Below, one piece after another: positions 14,812-22,397 of a DNA stretch of 29,501 nucleotides. Within the stretch, counting starts at the first letter, position 1, and each line of letters opens with the position of its first letter. The notes below the pieces were generated by a model. It had not been told where the DNA came from. It did no database searches and worked only from the letters and a program-made list of their open reading frames with translations. This DNA comes from DATJSJ01 sp035504175. GTDB lineage: Bacteria; Pseudomonadota; Alphaproteobacteria; Acetobacterales; Acetobacteraceae. The stretch lies in assembly GCA_035504175.1 (NCBI GenBank), contig DATJSJ010000093.1, forward strand, positions 1 to 29,501, written 5' to 3'. The position numbers were made by a program, and so were the translations under genes.

Positions 14812-16071
14812 ATGTCCGGAAAGCACGCTGTCATCGTCGGAGCCGGGATCGTCGGGATCTGCGCCGCACACGCGCTCCTGGACGACGGCTGGCGCGTCAC
14901 GCTGCTCGATGCCGAGGGGCCGGGTGCCGGCGCCTCGCGAGGCAATGCCGGCTGGATCGCGCACATGGACATCCTGCCGCTCGCCCGGCCGCAGACCTTG
15001 CGGACGCTGCCGGCCTGGCTGTTCGACCCGGTCGGCCCGCTCACCATCCGCCCCTCCTATCTGCCGCGCCTGCTTCCCTGGCTCGCCCGGTTTCTGGCGG
15101 CGAGCCGACCGTCGCGGGTCGCGCGGGGCACGGACGCACTCACGGCGCTGAACCGGCTGGCACTGCCTGCTTGGGAGCGACGCCTCGCGGGACTCGGCCT
15201 TGGCGACCGGCTGCGGCGCCGCGGCTCTCTCTCGGTGTGGCGCAATCGCGCCGGCTTCCGGGCGGCAACCGAGCTGTTCGCGCGACAGCGGAGCCTCGGT
15301 ATCCCGGTCGAGGCGATTGCGGCGCCCGATATCGCGGCGTTGGAACCGATGCTCGTGGGTCGCATCGCCGCCGCTTCGTTCTATCCGAGCGGCGTGCATG
15401 TCGCCGATCCGCACGCGCTGACCCTGGCGCTCGCGGCGGCGGCGCGGCAACGCGGGGCCGCGCTTCGGCTCGGCAGCGCGGTGCGGGTTACGGTGGGCGA
15501 ACGGCCGGGCGTGGAGCTGGCGGATGCGACCGCGCTCGCCGCCGATGCCGTCGTACTCGCGGCCGGTGCCTGGTCGCGGCCGCTCGCCGCCGGCGCCGGC
15601 GACGCGGTGCCGCTCGACACCGAGCGCGGCTACAACGTGACCCTGCCGGCCGGCCGGCTCGGCCTGTCGCGGCCGGTCGTCTATGAGGATGAGGGCTTCG
15701 TCACCACGCCGCTCGACACCGGTGACCGGATCGGCGGCGCTGTCGAGTTTGCCGGACTGGCTGCCCCGCCCAGTTTCGCCCGCGTCGATGCGATGCTGGC
15801 GCGGCTTCGACGCTACCTGCCGGACGCCGACACGCGGGGCGGCGAGCGCTGGATGGGATTTCGCCCCTCGATGCCCGATTCGTTGCCGGTGATCGGACCG
15901 GCGCGGCGGTCACCGCGCATCGTGCATGCCTTCGGCCACGGGCATCTCGGCCTGACCCAGGCGGCGATCACCGCCGAGATTGTGGCCGCGTTGCTCGCTG
16001 GCCGGGTTCCACCGGTGGACGTGACCCCGTTCCGCGCAGCGCGTTTCGCGCGCGGCCGCAGGTCGATATGA
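14812..16071 (+). CDS. FAD-dependent oxidoreductase (DadA-like D-amino-acid dehydrogenase family)
   Basis: A 419-residue DAO-type flavoprotein that probably oxidises a D-amino acid or related amine, passing electrons to the membrane chain as in DadA. The N-terminal FAD motif is V-I-V-G-A-G-I-V-G-I-C-A-A (about 7-19) followed by L-L-D-A-E-G. The S-R-G-N-A-G-W-I segment is typical of DadA relatives. Near the C-terminus are G-E-R-W-M-G-F-R-P-S-M-P-D-S-L-P-V-I-G-P and G-H-G-H-L-G-L-T, the second FAD-contacting region. Length is normal and it looks intact. The start ATG 14812 places the FAD motif at the N-terminus. No racemase or ridA-like gene is beside it, so the substrate (D-Ala, D-hydroxyproline or other) is open. 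Confidence 0.92.
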   Translation: MSGKHAVIVGAGIVGICAAHALLDDGWRVTLLDAEGPGAGASRGNAGWIAHMDILPLARPQTLRTLPAWLFDPVGPLTIRPSYLPRLLPWLARFLAASRPSRVARGTDALTALNRLALPAWERRLAGLGLGDRLRRRGSLSVWRNRAGFRAATELFARQRSLGIPVEAIAAPDIAALEPMLVGRIAAASFYPSGVHVADPHALTLALAAAARQRGAALRLGSAVRVTVGERPGVELADATALAADAVVLAAGAWSRPLAAGAGDAVPLDTERGYNVTLPAGRLGLSRPVVYEDEGFVTTPLDTGDRIGGAVEFAGLAAPPSFARVDAMLARLRRYLPDADTRGGERWMGFRPSMPDSLPVIGPARRSPRIVHAFGHGHLGLTQAAITAEIVAALLAGRVPPVDVTPFRAARFARGRRSI

Positions 16072-16372
16072 CCGGAGACGCTTGCTCGACGATGCGCCGC
16101 TCAGAGCGCAATCCGGAGGTTACGGCGGAAGACCCGGATGCGAACGGTTTCGTTCCGTCCGCCGACCCGGCATCCCGTCCGCATCGGACCGCCACGTCGC
16201 TCGGCAACGCAGGCCCGCGTGCTGGTTCTATGACTGTTACTTCGCTGGCAGGATCATACCGGCGGTCGTTGCGGCGCAGCGCGGAAAAGTTTGCGTGTGC
16301 TTGCGTTCGCTCAGCGGCTCAAAGACGGCGTGCGTGCCGGAGCGAAGGTGAGCCGAGCGTACGCTATGAAAG
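16072..16372. other. Intergenic, no gene seen
   Basis: About 300 nt between the FAD oxidoreductase and the hairpin ending the His-rich gene. An open frame starting at 16068 is Arg/Ser-rich with no features and runs through the hairpin, so I do not accept it. No regulatory element was recognised. Confidence 0.5.
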
Positions 16373-16402
16373 CGAGGAGGGGACATTTCGGTCCCCTCCT
16401 CG
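16373..16402 (-). terminator. Strong hairpin terminator of the His-rich gene
   Basis: A perfect 12-bp inverted repeat (cgaggaggggac / gtcccctcctcg) closes a 6-nt loop, starting 6 nt after the His-rich gene stop. The minus-strand T-tract is weak (ctttcat), so it may terminate in both directions or protect the mRNA 3' end. The stem is the longest perfect one noticed in the window. Confidence 0.75.
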
Positions 16403-16408
16403 ATGTCT

Positions 16409-16618
16409 TCATTTCTTCGAATGCCCGTGCGCGGTCGTGGTGTGTTCGTGACCGGCCTGGCTATGCTCGAGCGCAGCAACCGCATGCTGCTGAGCTTCTT
16501 CGTGCTCGCCCAATTCGTGATGATGCGCCGCCTGATGGTGATGGTGCGCCGCAGCATGATGGTGGGCGGCTGCCCGATGGTGATGGTCGCTCGCCGGATG
16601 TTTCGGTGACTGTCCCAT
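16409..16618 (-). CDS. Small histidine-rich protein
   Basis: A 69-residue protein with 21 histidines (30%), in runs such as D-H-H-H, A-A-A-H-H-H and H-H-H-H-Q-A-A-H-H-H, then E-L-G-E-H-E-E-A-Q-Q-H-A-V-A-A-L-E-H and H-G-H at the end. The Ala/His periodicity suggests one or two amphipathic helices with His on one face. It resembles short His/Ala-rich proteins seen in many proteobacteria; no function is firmly known to me. Metal (Ni, Zn, Cu) binding or buffering is likely by composition. The start ATG 16618 has an excellent ribosome site (GGGAGGA, 7-nt spacing); an upstream ATG at 16696 is less likely. It has its own candidate promoter and terminator, so it is a monocistronic unit. No signal peptide. 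Confidence 0.8.
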   Translation of the reverse strand: MGQSPKHPASDHHHRAAAHHHAAAHHHHQAAHHHELGEHEEAQQHAVAALEHSQAGHEHTTTAHGHSKK

Positions 16619-16649
16619 GACGTTGTCCTCCCATGATTGCGAATGGCCG

Positions 16650-16678
16650 AGTGTAGTCTCGGCAGAGGTTTGGGACAA
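16650..16678 (-). promoter_or_regulatory. Candidate sigma70-type promoter of the His-rich gene
   Basis: On the minus strand TTGTCC (16678-16673) and TACACT (16655-16650) are separated by exactly 17 nt, each matching 4 of 6 consensus bases. The -10 box ends 31 nt before the ATG, leaving a short leader with a strong ribosome-binding site. The segment is AT-richer than the surroundings. No operator palindrome was seen. Confidence 0.45.
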
Positions 16679-16796
16679 TAATCCGGAGCGGGACATCGTC
16701 GTCGTAGCGCCATAAATCTTCGTTTACTTCGTTTTTCGTTGCATTACTGTCGTGCAATGGTCATGGCGTGCGAACGGGAGGACCCGCCGGCATCGG

Positions 16797-18308
16797 TCAC
16801 GCCGCGATCGCCCGGCCCGGCACCCGGTGCCGGTAGGCGAGCGCCTCCGCCACGTGCTCCCGCCGCACCACCTCCTCGGCCGCGAGATCGGCGATGCTGC
16901 GTCCGACCCGCAGCACCCGGGTGTAGCCGCGGGCGGAGAGACGCAGCCGGTCCGCCGCCTGCTCGGCGAGCTTGCGCGCCTCGGGCAGCAGCCGCAGCAA
17001 CGCCGGATCGGCCTCGGCATTGCTCGCCGGTCCGTCCTCCCCATACCGGGCGCGCTGGCGGCTCCGGGCGGCCGCCACCCGCGCCGCCACGATCGCGGTG
17101 GTCTCGCCAGGCGGCGCCGCCGCCAGTTCCGCGGCGGCAACCGGCTCGACCTCGATCACCAGGTCGATGCGGTCGAGCAGCGGTCCGCTGATCCGCGTCC
17201 GGTAATCCTCGCCGCAGCGCGGCGCCCGCCCGCACTCGCGGGCGGCGTCGCCGAGATGGCCGCAGCGGCATGGGTTCATCGCCGCGACGAGCTGGAACCG
17301 CGCCGGATAGGTGACGTGCGCGGCTGCGCGGGCGACCGTGGTGCGGCCGGATTCCAGCGGCTGGCGCAGCGACTCCAGTGCCAGGCGGGAGAACTCCGGC
17401 AGCTCATCGAGAAACAGCACGCCGCGATGGGCGAGCGACACCTCGCCCGGCCGGGCGCGCTGGCCGCCGCCGATCAACGCCGGCTGCGAGGCCGAGTGGT
17501 GCGGCTCCCGATACGGCGGCCGTGCGACCAGCCGCCCGCCGTCGAGCAGCCCGGCCAGGCTGTGCACCATGCCGACTTCCAGCGCCTCCGCGGGCGAGAG
17601 GTCGGGCAGCAGCCCGGGCAGCCGTGCGGCCAGCATCGACTTACCGGCGCCGGGTGGGCCGACCAGCAGCAGGTTGTGGCCGCCGCCGGCCGCGATCTCC
17701 AACGCCCGCCGGGCACTCTCCATCCCCTTCACGTCGGCCAGGTCCGGCCCGCGCCCGGTCGGCGCAAGCCCGGCCGGATCGGGCGGCGTCAGCACCTGGG
17801 TGCCGCGGAAATGATTGACCAGCGACAGCAGGTCGGGCGGCGCCAGCACCTCGATCCGGCCCGCCCAGGCCGCCTCGCCGCCCTGCGCCCGCGGGCAGAT
17901 CAGCCCGAGATCGCGGCCCGAGGCGCCGATTGCCGCCGGCAGCACGCCGGCCACCGGATTGAGCGAGCCGTCCAATGACAATTCGCCGAGGGCTGCGTAT
18001 TGCGCGACGTCCTCGCGCGGCAGCACCTCCATCGCCGCCAGCACGCCGATCGCGATCGGCAGGTCGAAATGGCTGCCCTCCTTCACGAGATCGGCAGGCG
18101 CAAGGTTCACCAGGATACGCCTGGGCGGCAGAGACAGCCCCATCGCAGTCAGCGCCGCCCGCACCCGCTCGCGCGCCTCGCCCACCGCCTTGTCGGCCAG
18201 ACCGACCAACAGGAAGGCGGGAATGCCCGAGGAGATCTGGACCTGCACCTCCACGGGGACGGCCTCTATGCCGGAGAAGGCGAAGCTCTGCACGCGGGCG
18301 ATGTCCAT
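16797..18308 (-). CDS. comM: YifB/ComM family Mg-chelatase-like AAA+ ATPase
   Basis: A hexameric AAA+ helicase-type protein; ComM promotes branch migration during natural transformation. The 503-residue product (ATG 18308, AGAGG 6 nt upstream) has an N-terminal ribosomal-S5-like region with V-G-L-A-D-K-A-V-G-E-A-R-E-R-V-R. The ATPase core has Walker A G-P-P-G-A-G-K-S (217-224) and Walker B-like V-L-F-L-D-E-L-P-E-F (297-306). The family-typical M-N-P-C-R-C-G-H (Cys-rich, zinc-like), C-G-x-A-P-R-C and S-G-P-L-L-D-R-I-D segment follow. The C-terminus (R-L-S-A-R-G-Y-T-R-V-L-R-V-G-R-S-I-A-D-L-A) is the usual helical lid. An ATG at 18338 would add 10 residues and is less likely. The gene looks complete. 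Confidence 0.95.
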   Translation of the reverse strand: MDIARVQSFAFSGIEAVPVEVQVQISSGIPAFLLVGLADKAVGEARERVRAALTAMGLSLPPRRILVNLAPADLVKEGSHFDLPIAIGVLAAMEVLPREDVAQYAALGELSLDGSLNPVAGVLPAAIGASGRDLGLICPRAQGGEAAWAGRIEVLAPPDLLSLVNHFRGTQVLTPPDPAGLAPTGRGPDLADVKGMESARRALEIAAGGGHNLLLVGPPGAGKSMLAARLPGLLPDLSPAEALEVGMVHSLAGLLDGGRLVARPPYREPHHSASQPALIGGGQRARPGEVSLAHRGVLFLDELPEFSRLALESLRQPLESGRTTVARAAAHVTYPARFQLVAAMNPCRCGHLGDAARECGRAPRCGEDYRTRISGPLLDRIDLVIEVEPVAAAELAAAPPGETTAIVAARVAAARSRQRARYGEDGPASNAEADPALLRLLPEARKLAEQAADRLRLSARGYTRVLRVGRSIADLAAEEVVRREHVAEALAYRHRVPGRAIAA

Positions 18309-18370
18309 GCGGAACCTCTGCGCAATCGGTGGGCGCATAGCATGGCATGAAGTTGCCGCGAAGCGATAGA

Positions 18371-18436
18371 AGAAGGCCAGGGCCTCCGCCCCATCGACAC
18401 GCTCCGCGGTTCGATCCCGCCGGGGCCTGAGGCCCC
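18371..18436 (-). repeat. Terminator-like intergenic repeat after kef (degenerate copy)
   Basis: Read on the minus strand, downstream of the kef gene, this holds a 6-bp hairpin ggggcc-tca-ggcccc (18436-18422), then a tail with ggggcggaggccctgg (18392-18377) and a pyrimidine-rich stretch. The same order (GGGGCCTCAGGC, spacer, GGGGCGGAG, CCCTGGC, T-rich) occurs at 26609-26662 after ppk, and the second half at 6325-6357 after hom. The T-tract is poor here. Confidence 0.5.
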
Positions 18437-18465
18437 AGACTCTCCCCCTTAAGTCAATGATTGCA

Positions 18466-18483
18466 AAGGCTTTTGGCCTTTCT
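18466..18483 (-). terminator. Small hairpin at the 3' end of kef
   Basis: Two nt after the kef stop on the minus strand, aaaggc and gccttt form a perfect 6-bp inverted repeat around a caaaa loop. No T-run follows, so termination by it alone is doubtful; it may act with the hairpins at 18371-18436. Confidence 0.35.
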
Positions 18484-18484
18484 C

Positions 18485-20308
18485 CTAATCCGCGACGGCA
18501 GCCCTTCCCCGCACCGGCCCGTGGGCACGCATCCGCTGATCGGCCTGCAGCAATCCCGCCAGCTCCGCCGCCGTCTCGCGCGCGTTCTGGATCACCTTTC
18601 GCTCGTCCTGGTAGAAGGCGTGCGTCTCCACGAGATTGCGCTCGTCGTGCTCACGGAACAGCTCGACCGTGCGGGTCGCCTGCGCGGCTGGTATGCCGAG
18701 CGCCTCCAGCACGAACTCGGTCAGGCGCAGCGTGGAATAGAACGTCTCCCGCACGGGGTCCTCGATGCCGCGATCCATCAGCAGATGCGCGTGCCGCCGG
18801 TTCCGTGCCCGGGCCAGGATGCGCAGGTTGGGAAAGGTGCGGCGGGCGATGTCGATGACGCGCAGCGACTCCTCGACATCGGCGAGTGCCACCACGAGCA
18901 CCCGGGCCGTCTCCGCGCCGGCGGCGCGCAGCAGGTCCGGGCGGCCGGGATTGCCGTAGTAGATCTTGCCGCCGAAGCGTCGGATCACCTCCACCTGCTC
19001 GGCATCCTCCTCGAGCGCGGTAAAGCGAATGCCTTGCATGCGCAGCACGCGGCCGACGATCTGCCCCATCCGGCCGAAGCCGCAGATGATCACGGGTGCG
19101 TCGGCACCCTCGATCGAATCGTACACCGGTTCAGCCTCCTCGCGGCCAAGGCGGGGGATGACGAAGCGCTCGGAGGCCGTGAACAGCAGCGGCGTCGCTG
19201 CCATGGAAAGCGCGATCACCAGCGTGGCGCCATCGGCCTGGGTCGGGGACAGCACGTGGGCGGCGACGGCGGCGGCGAACAGCACGAAGCTGAACTCGCT
19301 GCCTTGCGGCAGGGCGGTCGCGAAGCGAAGCGCGCTACGGCTGGACTGCCCGCCGAGCCGGCCGAGCAGGTACCCGACCGCGACCTTGGCCAGGAGCAAT
19401 CCGGCGACGCCGGCCAGGATCGAGCCCGGCTCGGTCAGCACCAGGCCGAGCTGGGCCTCCATGCCGACAGACATGAAGAAGAAGCCGAGCAGCAGACCCT
19501 CGAAGGGCTCGATATCGGCCTGCAGCTCGTGGCGATATTCCGAGCCCGAGAGCAGGACTCCCGCCATGAAGGCGCCAAGCGACATCGACACGCCGCCCAA
19601 ATAGGCGAGGAAGGCAGTGCCGACGACGATCAGCAGCGCGGTGGCGGTGAAGACTTCCGGCGTGCGGGCGCCACCGATGAGGCGGAAGATCGGCGGCACC
19701 ACGAACCGGCCGCCGATCAAAATGGCGGCGATCACCGCCGCCCCCTGCGCCACTTTCTGCCACGGCACGTGATCCTGCAGTGTCGCCAGATCGGTCGCCG
19801 CGGCGCCGTGGCCGAGCAGCGGTACCAATGCCACGAGCGGGATGAAGGCGAGATCCTGGAACAGCAGCACGGCGAAGATGTTGCGCCCGGCCGGTGAGGC
19901 GAGCAGGTCGCGCTCGGCCAGCATCGGCAGCACGATCGCCGTCGAGGACAGCGCCAGTCCGACCCCGAGCGCGATGGCGCCGGGCCAGGCGATCCCGGCC
20001 AGCCAGGCAATGCCGCCGAGCACCGCGGCGCTGGCCGCGACCTGCGCCATGCCGAGGCCGAACACGGCACGTCGCATCACCCAGAGCCGGCGCGGCCGCA
20101 ATTCCAGGCCGATCAGGAACAGCAGCATGACGACGCCGAGCTCGGCGATTTCGGCGATCTGGTCGACATTGCTGATCAGGCCGAGCCCGAGCGGGCCGAT
20201 GATCGCGCCGGCGACCAGGTAGCCGAGCACGCTGCCGAAACCGAGCCGGCGCGAGATCGGCACACAGATGACGGTGGCGAGCAGCAGGGCGACGAGGGTT
20301 TGCAGCAT
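18485..20308 (-). CDS. kefB: KefB/KefC-type monovalent cation:proton antiporter
   Basis: An inner-membrane antiporter of the CPA2 family. From ATG 20308 the product is 607 residues. Residues about 1-375 are about 12 hydrophobic segments of the Na_H_Exchanger domain, starting with M-L-Q-T-L-V-A-L-L-L-A-T and containing G-Y-L-V-A-G-A-I-I-G-P. A cytosolic TrkA_N (RCK) domain follows (about 400-520) with V-I-I-C-G-F-G-R-M-G-Q-I-V-G-R-V. The last part is rich in charged residues, the expected KefC-type tail. A possible TTG at 20344 would add 12 non-hydrophobic residues and is unlikely. The Shine-Dalgarno signal is weak. It may be glutathione-adduct-gated potassium efflux, but no kefF/kefG-like oxidoreductase gene neighbours it, so this is family-based. 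KefB versus KefC is not decidable by eye. Confidence 0.9.
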   Translation of the reverse strand: MLQTLVALLLATVICVPISRRLGFGSVLGYLVAGAIIGPLGLGLISNVDQIAEIAELGVVMLLFLIGLELRPRRLWVMRRAVFGLGMAQVAASAAVLGGIAWLAGIAWPGAIALGVGLALSSTAIVLPMLAERDLLASPAGRNIFAVLLFQDLAFIPLVALVPLLGHGAAATDLATLQDHVPWQKVAQGAAVIAAILIGGRFVVPPIFRLIGGARTPEVFTATALLIVVGTAFLAYLGGVSMSLGAFMAGVLLSGSEYRHELQADIEPFEGLLLGFFFMSVGMEAQLGLVLTEPGSILAGVAGLLLAKVAVGYLLGRLGGQSSRSALRFATALPQGSEFSFVLFAAAVAAHVLSPTQADGATLVIALSMAATPLLFTASERFVIPRLGREEAEPVYDSIEGADAPVIICGFGRMGQIVGRVLRMQGIRFTALEEDAEQVEVIRRFGGKIYYGNPGRPDLLRAAGAETARVLVVALADVEESLRVIDIARRTFPNLRILARARNRRHAHLLMDRGIEDPVRETFYSTLRLTEFVLEALGIPAAQATRTVELFREHDERNLVETHAFYQDERKVIQNARETAAELAGLLQADQRMRAHGPVRGRAAVAD

Positions 20309-20379
20309 GGACGGGAAACTCGGGGCCGCGGTGCCGGTTGGCAAGCGCGGTCATGGCCGGACGCGCTGCGGCCCTGGGG

Positions 20380-21006
20380 TCAGGCCCCCGGGTTGCTGAC
20401 CGCCGTCGCAGGTTCCGCCCAGCCAGCCGCGCCGCCGGCGAGGTGCCGCAATGCGCGCGGATAGATCCGGTGCTCCTGTACCAGCACGCGGGCGGCAAGC
20501 CGGTCCGGCGTGTCGTCCGGCAGCACCGGCACGGCGGCCTGGGCGAGGATCGGACCCGAGTCCACCGCCTCCGTCACCAGGTGCACGGTGCAGCCATGCA
20601 GCTTGACGCCGGCCGCCAGTGCCTGCTGGTGCGTGTGCAAGCCGGGAAAGGCGGGCAGCAGGCTCGGATGGATGTTGAGCATGCGCCCGGCCCAGCGCTC
20701 GACCAGGAACGGGGTCAGGCGGCGCATGTAGCCGGCGAGACAGACCAGTTCGACCCCGTGTTCGCGCAGCACCGCATCGACCGTAGCCTCGTGCGCGGCG
20801 CGGTCGCGTCCATGCGCGCGCCGATCGAGGCAATACGCGGGAAGGCCGGCGGCGCGGGCACGCTCCAGCCCGGCCGCCTCCGGCCGATCCGCGAGGACCA
20901 GTACCATCGTTGCCGGATAGGACGGATCGGCGGCGGCGGCCAGGAGCGCGTCCATGTTGCTGCCACGGCCGCTGATCAGGATGGCGGTGCGGCGCCGGAC
21001 GGTCAT
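20380..21006 (-). CDS. purN: Phosphoribosylglycinamide formyltransferase (GART) PurN
   Basis: Transfers a formyl group from 10-formyltetrahydrofolate to GAR in purine synthesis. The 208-residue product has the N-terminal motif I-L-I-S-G-R-G-S-N-M (9-18), then L-V-C-L-A-G-Y-M-R-R, the catalytic L-N-I-H-P-S-L-L-P-A-F-P-G-L-H-T-H with its His, and the G-C-T-V-H-L-V-T-E-A-V-D-S-G-P-I-L segment with the conserved Asp. Length is typical. The start ATG overlaps the purM TGA as ATGA (21006-21003), so translational coupling is expected; it is a classical purMN arrangement. It ends 72 nt from the kef start and both are on the minus strand. Confidence 0.97.
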   Translation of the reverse strand: MTVRRRTAILISGRGSNMDALLAAAADPSYPATMVLVLADRPEAAGLERARAAGLPAYCLDRRAHGRDRAAHEATVDAVLREHGVELVCLAGYMRRLTPFLVERWAGRMLNIHPSLLPAFPGLHTHQQALAAGVKLHGCTVHLVTEAVDSGPILAQAAVPVLPDDTPDRLAARVLVQEHRIYPRALRHLAGGAAGWAEPATAVSNPGA

Positions 21007-22079
21007 TCCGGGCCGAGCGGCAGCGGGTCGATCCGAACTGCCGGCGGGCCCTGCTGCGCCTCGATGCGGCCGATCGCATAGGCGGTCTCGCCGAGTTCGC
21101 GCAGCATGGAGAGGGCGAGATCGGCATCCCGCACCACCAGCGCCATGCCGATGCCGCAGTTGAACACGCGCAGCATCTCGGCCGCCGCGACCCCTCCGGT
21201 CTGCGCCAGCCAGGCGAAGACCGGCGGGATCGGCCAGGCGGTCGCGTCCAGCACCGCCACGGTATCCGGCGGCAGCACGCGCGGCAGGTTGCCGGGCAGG
21301 CCGCCGCCGGTGACATGGGCGGCGGCGCGCAGCAGCCCGGCCCGGTGCAGCGCCAGCAGCGAGCGCACGTAGAGCCGGGTCGGGGTCAGCAGCGCCTCGC
21401 CCAGCCGTTGTTCCGGCGCGAAGGGCGCGACATCGTCCCAGCCAAGCCCGGCCTGCTGCACGATGCGTCGCACCAGCGAAAAGCCGTTGGCGTGCAGGCC
21501 GGCGCTGGCAAGACCGATCACCGCATCGCCGGGTGCGACCTCTCGCGGCAGCAGGTCGCGGCGTTCCGCCGCGCCGACGGCAAAGCCTGCGAGATCGTAG
21601 TGTCCTGGGGCGTAAAGACCGGGCATCTCTGCGGTTTCGCCGCCGACAAGGGCGCAGTCTGCCTGCTTGCAGGCGGCGGCGATGCCGCGCAGCACCTTGC
21701 CCGCCTCGGCCACGGTCAGCTTTCCGGTGGCGAAATAATCGAGGAAGAACAGTGGTTGCGCGCCCTGCACCACGAGATCGTTCACGCACATCGCCACGAG
21801 ATCGGTGCCGATCGTGTCGTGCCGCCCGGTCTCGGTTGCGAGCAGCAACTTGGTGCCGACACCATCGGTCGTCGCCACCAGGACCGGATCGCGGAAGCCG
21901 GCGGCCGCGAGATCGAACAGCGCGCCGAAGCCGCCGATTCCGCCTAGCACGCCCGGGCGTGCTGTCTCCTCCGCGAGTGGCCGGATCGCGTCAACCAGCG
22001 CCTCGCCAGCCTCGATATCGACCCCGGCCTGGCGGTAGGAGAGGCCCGGTTGGGTGGGGCGTTGCGGGCTTGAGGTCAT
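21003..22079 (-). CDS. purM: Phosphoribosylformylglycinamidine cyclo-ligase (AIRS) PurM
   Basis: Makes AIR from FGAM in purine synthesis, with ATP. The 358-residue product begins with S-Y-R-Q-A-G-V-D-I-E-A-G, followed by the glycine-rich G-G-I-G-G-F-G-A-L-F. It continues with T-D-G-V-G-T-K-L, D-L-V-A-M-C-V-N-D-L, F-F-L-D-Y-F-A-T-G and L-V-G-G-E-T-A-E-M-P-G-L-Y. Near the end are V-T-G-G-G-L-P-G-N-L-P-R-V-L and F-N-C-G-I-G-M-A-L-V-V. Length and motif order are as expected. ATG 22079 is the only good start; the ribosome site is weak. It is divergent from perM over a 318-nt gap that should hold both promoters. Confidence 0.97.
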   Translation of the reverse strand: MTSSPQRPTQPGLSYRQAGVDIEAGEALVDAIRPLAEETARPGVLGGIGGFGALFDLAAAGFRDPVLVATTDGVGTKLLLATETGRHDTIGTDLVAMCVNDLVVQGAQPLFFLDYFATGKLTVAEAGKVLRGIAAACKQADCALVGGETAEMPGLYAPGHYDLAGFAVGAAERRDLLPREVAPGDAVIGLASAGLHANGFSLVRRIVQQAGLGWDDVAPFAPEQRLGEALLTPTRLYVRSLLALHRAGLLRAAAHVTGGGLPGNLPRVLPPDTVAVLDATAWPIPPVFAWLAQTGGVAAAEMLRVFNCGIGMALVVRDADLALSMLRELGETAYAIGRIEAQQGPPAVRIDPLPLGPE

Positions 22080-22397
22080 GGCGGGACTCGCTAGGCTAGG
22101 GCCGGCCGGTGGTGTCCAGCGTGCCCTGGCGAGGGCGGCGCCGGCAGGTGACGGCGGGGCGGGTTGCTTGACCGCGCGAGGGAACCACGCGGCGGCGAGG
22201 GGTGCAACGCGCGGCGGTCGCCCGTGCACCGCGTCTGCGACTGCCCGGCTTTGCGGCTGGCGAGGAATGCGGGACACCGCCGGGGCGATGCCCCGGGGCA
22301 TGGAGGAGCCGCCATAGCGGGTGATGATCCGGCCGAGACGCGCGTGCAGCCGAAGTCCGGCGGGTTCGGCCGCTCCGTCGCCGGGCGACGCCAGGCG
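22080..22397. other. Divergent intergenic region between purM and perM
   Basis: No credible gene. It separates two divergent genes, so it should contain both promoters. The frame upstream of perM stays open to 22164 but is Arg-rich noise. No purine-operator-like palindrome or riboswitch was recognised. Confidence 0.5.

Noticed and set aside
13252..15450. 732-codon minus-strand frame across several genes and gaps
   Set aside because: It overlaps real genes on both strands and is Arg-rich with no features. High-GC DNA lacks stops by chance.
16461..16757. Minus-strand 98-aa frame starting M-H-D-S-N-A-T-K-N-E-V-N overlapping the His-rich gene
   Set aside because: Its start lies in the AT-rich promoter region and its 3' half is an out-of-frame reading of the His-rich gene. 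No ribosome site.
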